The notes beneath the pieces are model-generated. The model searched no databases, was not told the origin of the DNA, and saw only the letters and a list, made by a program, of their open reading frames with translations. Shown piece by piece: positions 13,102 through 18,740 of a stretch of 18,740 nt of DNA. Position numbers and translations under genes: made by a program. This stretch comes from Cytophagaceae bacterium (GTDB lineage Bacteria > Bacteroidota > Bacteroidia > Cytophagales > Cytophagaceae): assembly GCA_021151805.1 (NCBI GenBank), contig JAGKWN010000080.1:1-18740 (forward strand), given 5' to 3'. Each line of letters opens with the position of its first letter. Positions within the stretch are counted from its first letter, which is position 1.

Positions 13102-16100
13102 ATGGAGTTAACAGAGAACAAGGAACTTTTTCAGATTGTTTTTGATTCGGCAGCCAATGGCATTGCGGCCATGCAACCTGTTTATACAGCCGGTGGCAGG
13201 GTAGAAGATTTTTCAATCCTGTTGTTTAATAAATACATCCTGAACTGGATCGGTGATAAAGATTATAAAGGCAAGCTTTATACAGACGTCTTTCCGGAAG
13301 CAAAACAAAACGATATTCTTGAGAAATTCATTCATGTAGCCGAAACCACAACCCCGATTGATTTTGAACGCTTGTATGTTATTGAAGGCTTGAATTACTG
13401 GTTCCGCTTTACTGCTGTAAAGCAGGCAGGATTGGTTATTGTAACTCTGGAAGATATAACAGAACGGAAGAATACAGAAAGGGCGCTGCAGGATGCCCTT
13501 GAGCGGGCGGAGAAGCAGGAACGACTGTATGATTCCATTACCAACAACACGCCCGATCTGGTGTATGTATTCGATCTGCAGTATCGTTTCACTTATGCCA
13601 ACAAGGCTTTGCTTGCTATGTGGGGTAAGTCTGCCTCAACTGCCATTGGTTATGGCCTGCGTGAAAATGGATATGAAGAGTGGCATGCACAGATGCATGA
13701 GCGCGAGATCGATGAAATTATTGTAACAAAAAAGCCTTTCCGGGGTACCGTATCTTTTCCGCATGCTGAGCTGGGCAAACGTATCTATGATTACATTCTT
13801 GTACCCGTGCTGAACGGCAAGGGTGAAGTAGAAGCTATTGCCGGTACCACGCGTGATATTACCGATATCAAACGCGTGGAAGAAAATCTTAAACGAAGTG
13901 AAGCACGCTTCCGAAATCTTCTGCAGGAAGCACCTGTAGCCGCTACCCTGTTCAGTGGGCCCGATCTGGTCATTGAAATTGCAAATGAACTTACACAAAA
14001 ATACTGGAGCAAAGGTAAAGACATTGTTGGCAAAACCATTATTGAAGCGGCACCCGAGCTGGAAGACCAGAAGATGATTGAGCTGCTTCAGGACATCTAC
14101 AAGCATGGCGGCATGGTCAGCTATTCTGAGGTGCCTATTACGTTTCATAAAGATGATGTGCTGAAAAACGGTTATTATACCTTTTCGGTGAAAGCCCTTT
14201 ATGACCATGCAGGCAATGTAGACAGCATACTCAGCATTGGTATTGATGTGACTGAACAGGTAGAATCCCGTCAGCAGATCGAAGCAGGCGGTGCCCGACT
14301 GAAGTCCATGATTGACCAGACACCCGCGCCAACGCTCGTACTCATGGGCGATGAACTGGTGATTGAACAGGTAAACGATTCCATGTTGCAATTGCTTGGC
14401 CGCGGTGCAAATGTAGTAGGCATACCTTTGCTTACACTGATGCCTGAATTGAAAGGACAATACATCTGGGAACAGGTTGAAAGAGTTTACCGCGAAGGCA
14501 CAAGCTTCGATCACTCTGAAGTGCTGGTACCGCATGAACGCAACGGCATCATGCAGGATTATTATTATAACATTGCTTACCGTCCGCTGAAAGAAGACGG
14601 GCACATCACCGGTATGATCCAGGTTGCCATTGATGTAACGGAGCAGGTAACCGCACGTAAAAAACTTGAGGAAAGCGAAAGCCGTTTCCGTGCGCTGGTA
14701 AATGCGTCTTCTGATGTGATTTATAGCTTAAATGCTGACTGGACAATCATGCAGCCCCTGGATGGACGCGGATTCCTGGTGGATACGGATAAACCTCTTA
14801 CGGGCTGGATGGATATAAATGTGCATCCCCTGGACATGGAGGTTGTTAAGAAAACCATTGCAGCTGCCATTGCCAATAAAAGTGTTTTTGAACTGGAGCA
14901 CCGGGTCGTAAGGGTAGATGGCACCATGGGCTGGACGTTTTCAAGGGCAATACCCATATTGGATAATCAGAACAACATCACCGAGTGGTTTGGCTCAGCA
15001 GCCGATATCACCGCGCAGAAAGAGGCGCAGGAAATCATTAAAGAAAGCGAAGAAAAATTCAGCCAGATGGCCGATCTGGTACCGCAGATCATCTGGACAG
15101 GTAAGGCCGATGGCTACGTGGATTACTTTAACAAACGCTGGTACGAATATACCGGTTCTAAGGAAAACCTGGGTGGCGATCAAAGCTGGACACCCGTACT
15201 GCACCCCGATGATATGCCGCTGGTAATGGAATACTGGTACAACAGCGTTGTAAATGGTATGCCATACCAGCTGGAGTTCCGTCTGAAAAACGGAAAAACC
15301 GGCGAGTACCGCTGGTTCCTGAGCAAAGCATTGCCTATACGCGATAAAACAGGTGTCATCACCAAATGGTTTGGTACCTGCACCGATATTCACGAACAGA
15401 AGACCATTACTGAAAAACTCGAAGGCCTGGTTGCCGCCCGTACCAAAGAGCTGCAGCGTTCCAACGAAGATCTCCAGCAGTTTGCTCATGTGGCTTCACA
15501 TGATTTGAAAGAACCTGTACGGAAAATAAAAACCTTTACCGGCAGGTTGGAAGACCAGCTGCAGGGAAAACTGGATGAGTCTGCAACACGGTACATTGAA
15601 AGAATTCAGTCGGCGGCGAAGCGCATGTCTACCATGATTGATGGGGTATTGGCATACTCTACCATAAATGCCAACAAACAAAAAACAGAAAAAGTCAATC
15701 TGAATGATGTACTCAAAAACATAGAAACCGACCTCGAAATTCCTTTACAAAAAACCGGCGGAACCATCAGCTGCAACAACCTGCCAACGCTTGAAGGTGC
15801 GCCGGTATTGCTGTACCAACTGTTTTACAACCTCATCAACAACTCCATTAAATTTGCAAGGGCAGACGTGCCACCACAAATACAGCTGGCTTCACAAACC
15901 ATTGTAGCAGGTCAAATCACTCTTTTCCGCATTACCGTTCAGGATAATGGGATTGGGTTTGATGCCGAGATGGCCGATCAGATTTTTGAAACCTTCACGC
16001 GCCTCAATTCAAAAGATAAATACGAAGGTACCGGCCTGGGTCTTTCACTCTGCAAAAAAATAGTAGAACGTCACAACGGCACTATTGTCGCAACAGGTAG

Positions 16101-16164
16101 CAAAGGCGTAGGTGCTACGTTTGTAATTACATTACCGTTGCAACAAAAGGCATCCGGCATTTGA
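13102..16164 (+). CDS. Six-PAS soluble sensor histidine kinase
   Basis: 1020 residues from ATG 13102 (preceded by acggggaac); a GTG at 13048 would add 18 residues with no domain. Six PAS domains occupy about residues 10-125, 140-260, 265-390, 395-520, 525-640 and 650-770; each closes with a PAC-like motif (LEDITERK, TRDITDIK, GIDVTEQV, AIDVTEQV, AADITAQK, CTDIHEQK). A short coiled coil leads to HisKA with the phospho-acceptor in FAHVASHDLKEP (His800), then an ATPase domain with N box NLINNS (Asn910-Asn914), DNGIGF (from Asp948) and GTGLGLSLCKKIVERHNG. No membrane segment or receiver domain is seen, so it is a cytoplasmic kinase that senses an unknown signal, perhaps redox, ligand or light. 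No response regulator is adjacent. Confidence 0.93.
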   Translation: MELTENKELFQIVFDSAANGIAAMQPVYTAGGRVEDFSILLFNKYILNWIGDKDYKGKLYTDVFPEAKQNDILEKFIHVAETTTPIDFERLYVIEGLNYWFRFTAVKQAGLVIVTLEDITERKNTERALQDALERAEKQERLYDSITNNTPDLVYVFDLQYRFTYANKALLAMWGKSASTAIGYGLRENGYEEWHAQMHEREIDEIIVTKKPFRGTVSFPHAELGKRIYDYILVPVLNGKGEVEAIAGTTRDITDIKRVEENLKRSEARFRNLLQEAPVAATLFSGPDLVIEIANELTQKYWSKGKDIVGKTIIEAAPELEDQKMIELLQDIYKHGGMVSYSEVPITFHKDDVLKNGYYTFSVKALYDHAGNVDSILSIGIDVTEQVESRQQIEAGGARLKSMIDQTPAPTLVLMGDELVIEQVNDSMLQLLGRGANVVGIPLLTLMPELKGQYIWEQVERVYREGTSFDHSEVLVPHERNGIMQDYYYNIAYRPLKEDGHITGMIQVAIDVTEQVTARKKLEESESRFRALVNASSDVIYSLNADWTIMQPLDGRGFLVDTDKPLTGWMDINVHPLDMEVVKKTIAAAIANKSVFELEHRVVRVDGTMGWTFSRAIPILDNQNNITEWFGSAADITAQKEAQEIIKESEEKFSQMADLVPQIIWTGKADGYVDYFNKRWYEYTGSKENLGGDQSWTPVLHPDDMPLVMEYWYNSVVNGMPYQLEFRLKNGKTGEYRWFLSKALPIRDKTGVITKWFGTCTDIHEQKTITEKLEGLVAARTKELQRSNEDLQQFAHVASHDLKEPVRKIKTFTGRLEDQLQGKLDESATRYIERIQSAAKRMSTMIDGVLAYSTINANKQKTEKVNLNDVLKNIETDLEIPLQKTGGTISCNNLPTLEGAPVLLYQLFYNLINNSIKFARADVPPQIQLASQTIVAGQITLFRITVQDNGIGFDAEMADQIFETFTRLNSKDKYEGTGLGLSLCKKIVERHNGTIVATGSKGVGATFVITLPLQQKASGI

Positions 16165-16186
16165 GAGCGAACGCTGGCTAAATGTT

Positions 16187-16213
16187 GGCGCAAGGTTTTC
16201 CTTGTGCCTTTTC
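16187..16213 (+). terminator. Intrinsic terminator of the histidine kinase gene
   Basis: ggcgcaagg (16187-16195), tttt loop, ccttgtgcc (16200-16208), then ttttctt. A nine-bp stem with one G-T pair, 23 bases after the stop. It has the same stem sequence as the hairpin after crtYcd. Confidence 0.8.
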
Positions 16214-16258
16214 TTCGACATGTTCTGTGGCTCCGCCGCGGCGATATAATCTTAAATA

Positions 16259-16301
16259 ATAAGCCAAACGCCCGCGACTAAATCGCGGGCGTTTGGCTTA
16301 T
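16259..16301. terminator. Perfect 19-bp hairpin between convergent genes
   Basis: 16259-16277 (ataagccaaacgcccgcga) is exactly inverted at 16283-16301 around a five-base loop. It lies between the plus-strand kinase and the minus-strand cysteine-rich gene, so it probably serves as a bidirectional terminator, mainly for the minus-strand gene, which ends 25 bases away. T-tracts are weak on both sides. Confidence 0.75.
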
Positions 16302-16325
16302 CAGGCTTGTGTGTTGATTGATAAA

Positions 16326-16667
16326 TTATGCATGCACGCTTGTCATTTTTTCACATTCTTCGGCACATCTTCTGCATGCGTCGGCGCAATGTTTGCAATG
16401 CTCCATATGTGCATGCTTTTCGCACTCCTGTGCGCAATCACGGCAGATCTCCGCGCATTCTGCACATAAGTGGGTGGCATGGCTGCCGCCTATGCTCAAC
16501 AGCTCGGCAGTAGCTGCGCAAACAATGGCACACTGCCGGTCAAGCTCTACACAATGCAGCAACATGGCAACATCATTTTCTCTGAGGCATTCGGTTGCGC
16601 AACACTGGCATGCCACTGCACATGCAATACATGCATCAATGCAGTCCTGAAATTTCTGGTCTTTCAT
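16326..16667 (-). CDS. Cysteine-rich four-helix copper-binding protein (DUF326/Csp-like)
   Basis: 113 residues from ATG 16667; the frame stays open upstream, but that part is not protein-like and the downstream ATG gives a typical family length. There are 20 cysteines, mostly in CxxxC, CxxC and CC spacing along predicted helices: CIDACIACAVACQCCATEC (9-27), CVELDRQCAIVC (39-50), CAECAEICRDCAQEC (68-82) and CKHCADACRRCAEEC (91-105), plus several His. This is the pattern of the ferredoxin-like DUF326 four-helix family and of copper storage proteins, whose tube of cysteines holds many Cu(I) ions. No signal peptide is seen, so a cytosolic Csp3-like copper store or buffer is likely. No copper exporter or regulator is next to it. 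Copper binding is inferred. Confidence 0.88.
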   Translation of the reverse strand: MKDQKFQDCIDACIACAVACQCCATECLRENDVAMLLHCVELDRQCAIVCAATAELLSIGGSHATHLCAECAEICRDCAQECEKHAHMEHCKHCADACRRCAEECEKMTSVHA

Positions 16668-16918
16668 AGCTGTAATTTTTTTTGGTTTGAATATAGTATG
16701 GTTAAGAGTATAAAAAATAAATGGAATTGTATGGTAAGCGTAAAAATAAGACCGTGTAATGTATTTGGTGTTGCAGTTTTTTGAGGAATGGTTACATGAT
16801 TTGTGGAAGCCTGGAAAAATGCAGACGCGAAGGCTTGCCGGAGAAAGCATTTGCTATACCCGTTAGCCGAAGCAACCACGGCAGGTCACATGTATAAAAT
16901 AAGTCTACGTATTATCCA

Positions 16919-17515
16919 TCACCAGGCAAGCGCATGTTGGTGATCCAATTCTTTTTTAAGCATGACCAATGGTGAGCCGAACTGTAATTCTTTAATTACA
17001 GTAAAGCCATGTTTTTTGTACCAGGGTACCGTGGAGAGCGCGGATGTTTCAAGATAAATATTCAGACCTTTCTTCGCATAATGCTCAGCTAATTTGTTCA
17101 GTAGTTTGGTGCCATATCCTTTGCCCTGCTCTTTAGGCAGCACACCCAAAAACCATACATGAGCATATTTCTCATCTGCATGATTGTTATAAATGGCTTC
17201 TTCTCTTTTTAAAATATCCAGTATTTTTTTGATGCTGCTGCAATAGAATAAAAATTTAATGTCGAGCTCAATACTTTTTAGCGTCGTTCTCTTTTGGTGC
17301 GGAAATAGAACAAGGGCGCATGCCATGTTATTGTTTGATATATATACTTCACCAAAGAGCATACACATATCAAAGGCATATTCCATCAATGATTTGATTT
17401 GCTGCTGGCGTTTTACTCCGCCCTTGATCACATATTCTACACTTTTGTTTGAGTCGAAAGATTTAGTCAGTATTTCAACCGCTAGCTTTCTATGGGAGTA
17501 AGTCGCTTCGATCAT
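16919..17515 (-). CDS. GNAT-family N-acetyltransferase
   Basis: 198 residues from ATG 17515 (MIEATYSHRKLAVEILTKSF); an ATG 57 bases upstream adds a hydrophobic-looking, unlikely extension. The acetyl-CoA-binding motif A is clear: VWFLGVLPKEQGKGYGTKLL (Q-x-x-G-x-G/A type, QGKGYG), preceded by the usual beta strand and followed by LNIYLETSALSTVPWYKKHGF, the motif B region where many GNAT enzymes read Leu-Glu-Thr...N-Y-x-x-x-G-F. The acetyl acceptor is unknown. The N-terminal half is divergent. It is a single gene, divergent from nothing and separated from the copper-binding-type gene by about 250 bases in which I see no feature. Confidence 0.9.
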   Translation of the reverse strand: MIEATYSHRKLAVEILTKSFDSNKSVEYVIKGGVKRQQQIKSLMEYAFDMCMLFGEVYISNNNMACALVLFPHQKRTTLKSIELDIKFLFYCSSIKKILDILKREEAIYNNHADEKYAHVWFLGVLPKEQGKGYGTKLLNKLAEHYAKKGLNIYLETSALSTVPWYKKHGFTVIKELQFGSPLVMLKKELDHQHALAW

Positions 17516-17714
17516 AACAAATACAGTTTGGTAAACACATATAAAAATATTCAATGTAAGTCTTTTCGTCAAGAGTGCCTTTTATAACATATGTAAATAT
17601 TAACAAGAGTTAAACCATATTTTGAATTATATGCTGTATTTTAACAGAGGTGGTTCTTACCGTCTGTCCGCCACGGTGGAGCCAAACAACACGGCGAAGA
17701 ATCTACATAACCTC

Positions 17715-17835
17715 ATTTCAAATTGCGTTAAGAAACTCTGGTTCATGGAGCTTTTTGAACGCTACAACTAGTTCCTTTTTCGGAACGGTTTTGTAGCGTT
17801 AGCGGAATGAACCAAAATTTTAGCTTATTTGAAAT
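17715..17835. repeat. Nested imperfect palindrome of about 120 bp
   Basis: Three inverted pairs lie inside one another: atttcaaat (17715-17723)/atttgaaat (17827-17835), ggttcat (17740-17746)/atgaacc (17807-17813), and aacgctacaa (17758-17767)/ttgtagcgtt (17791-17800), with gttcc/ggaac at the centre. It could fold as one long arm. It lies in the gene-free stretch 17516-18068. Confidence 0.75.
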
Positions 17836-17851
17836 CAGCCTTGATCTTTTG

Positions 17852-17899
17852 GTTCTTTTGTATCAAAGCCTGTCTCGCAACAGGCGGGAACAAAAGAAC
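17852..17899. repeat. Second nested hairpin
   Basis: Outer pair gttcttttgt (17852-17861)/acaaaagaac (17890-17899), inner pair gcctgt (17868-17873)/acaggc (17880-17885). It follows the 120-bp palindrome after 16 bases. A similar ggttcttttg...caaaagaac arrangement is, as I recall, common between genes of Bacteroidota. Confidence 0.65.
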
Positions 17900-17959
17900 A
17901 ATAAAGAGAAAAGAAAGAATATGATGATTAAGAAAGGAAAACTATTTATAGCCCTTTAA

Positions 17960-18002
17960 CCCTGGTCTGTGGATCCGCCGCGACAGAGCACACAGACCAC
18001 GG
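17960..18002 (+). repeat. Core-deleted family A-like remnant
   Basis: ccctggtctgtgg on the left, cacacagaccacgg on the right, with atccgccgcgac between, related to the ctccgccgcggcg box seen at 16230. Confidence 0.65.
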
Positions 18003-18068
18003 TGAAAGTGAACACACGAGATGACTCAAAAAATATAAAATTTATTGTTGAATGATTATAATCTTAAT

Positions 18069-18290
18069 CTACACTTCCCAGTAATCCCAATACTCCGGGC
18101 TAATAGATTGAGAGCGCTTGTTTTTAGTTTTTTCTGCGCAGTCGTTGGCAATAAAAGATAATTTCAATTCCGGTGTAGCAGCAATGGATTTTTCAAAGCT
18201 ATGTAAAGCTTTCAGCGCATCTGCGGGAATGTTTTTAAAAGAAGCAGCTTCAATAACAATGGTTAGCTTTTTTATTAGCGGGTCTTTCAT
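18069..18290 (-). CDS. Small hypothetical protein
   Basis: 73 residues (MKDPLIKKLTIVIEAASFKN..., ending PEYWDYWEV). No signal peptide or membrane segment; a beta strand near the N-terminus (KKLTIVIEAASF), a helix (ADALKALHSFEKSI) and a basic stretch (EKTKNKRSQ) before an acidic aromatic tail. Family not recognised. The opposite strand also has an open frame, but this one has the more protein-like composition and is bounded by non-coding DNA. Confidence 0.45.
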   Translation of the reverse strand: MKDPLIKKLTIVIEAASFKNIPADALKALHSFEKSIAATPELKLSFIANDCAEKTKNKRSQSISPEYWDYWEV

Positions 18291-18376
18291 GGCTGTCGCA
18301 TTTAAGGGTAATAATTCTTACTATACTATAATTTACGTTTTAAAGAGGCCGCTGTTATCAGGATAAATACTTAGGT

Positions 18377-18411
18377 AATTATGAATTATGAATTATGAAT
18401 TATGAATTATG
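18377..18411 (+). repeat. Five tandem copies of aattatg
   Basis: A perfect 7-bp unit repeated five times (35 bases). It lies upstream of the small gene at 18069-18290, a position where slippage could alter promoter spacing, though no promoter can be assigned. Confidence 0.9.
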
Positions 18412-18518
18412 ATCCTTTGCTATGGACCGGGCAGATTTGTTTAACCCATGGCTTTATCCGTGGGCATATCCATAGAGATGAAGAGTTATGTCTGCGACGG
18501 CGGAACCACAGACTCTCA

Positions 18519-18738
18519 CTGTGGTCTGTGGCACACAGAACATAAAAGGTAGATAGAGTTAAGAAAGATATTTTGGTCTGTCCGGCGTGGCGGAGCCATA
18601 GATCAGGGTTTCAGCTCTTCGGAATTTGTAATTCCGAAGCCAGATAAAAAGGATTTATAATCCTTGTATAACCAATCAATAATGATCCTGATCCGTTGCG
18701 GGGAGTTCGCACGGTGTTCTGTGTGCCACAGACCACGG
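18519..18738 (+). repeat. Composite family A element with family B inside
   Basis: The left half of family A (gtggtctgtggcacacagaa ... gatagagttaagaaagat, 18519 on) and its right terminal repeat (ggtgttctgtgtgccacaga to 18738) enclose a decayed palindrome (gtctgtccggcgtggcggag) and a family B left part at 18612-18680. The window ends two bases later. Confidence 0.85.
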
Positions 18739-18740
18739 AG

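Noticed and set aside
13636..14604. A 322-residue minus-strand frame
   Set aside because: It lies wholly inside the histidine kinase gene, whose frame has clear PAS motifs; the antisense frame is a shadow.
16668..16918. Possible cobalamin-type riboswitch suggested by tgacctgcc on the minus strand
   Set aside because: Only that short stretch matches; the rest of the conserved core is missing.

Overview
The window looks like chromosomal DNA of a Bacteroidota bacterium, most likely a Cytophaga-type member of the Cytophagales. The grounds are AT-rich non-coding DNA, almost no Shine-Dalgarno sites, a PorT-like outer-membrane barrel, a lipoprotein with a lysine/acid-rich tail after the lipobox cysteine, a fused CrtYcd-type lycopene cyclase, and many short palindromic repeats between genes. 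The species cannot be fixed from the sequence alone.

Layout. 1-4450 is mostly non-coding and repeat-rich. It holds the 3' end of a gene running in from the left, one secreted protein of unknown function (1009-1932, minus), one or two doubtful small ORFs, and a clear TPP (thiamine) riboswitch with its own intrinsic terminator on the minus strand (3839-3972). No thiamine gene follows the riboswitch; it sits between two direct copies of a 135-bp palindromic element. 4453-9421 (minus) is a compact carotenoid operon: a CarH/LitR-type B12-binding MerR regulator, then crtI, crtB, a conserved-looking exported protein of unknown role, crtZ and fused crtYcd, with 16-nt, 4-nt-overlap, 1-nt-overlap, 55-nt and 11-nt-overlap junctions. 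Together these should convert GGPP through phytoene, lycopene and beta-carotene to zeaxanthin, with the first gene a plausible light/B12-responsive repressor. 9473-13101 holds dense repeats around an outer-membrane barrel protein and a lipoprotein, both plus strand. 13102-16164 is a six-PAS soluble histidine kinase. 16326-17515 (minus) holds a 20-cysteine four-helix copper-binding-type protein and a GNAT acetyltransferase. The right end has nested hairpins, a small hypothetical gene and more repeats.

Repeats. Three interspersed families explain most of the non-coding DNA. Family A is a ~135-bp element with ~26-bp terminal inverted repeats starting ccgtggtctgtgg. Family B is up to ~162 bp and is a chain of small palindromes arranged as two hairpins facing each other across inverted ccagataa/ttatctgg boxes, like a REPIN. 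Family C carries the half-palindrome aacctgctgttgtgccatcg. Half-copies of A are fused to B at the same internal point at least twice, so the families form recombinant mosaics. No transposase lies in the window. The most notable observations are the orphan TPP riboswitch and this modular palindrome system.
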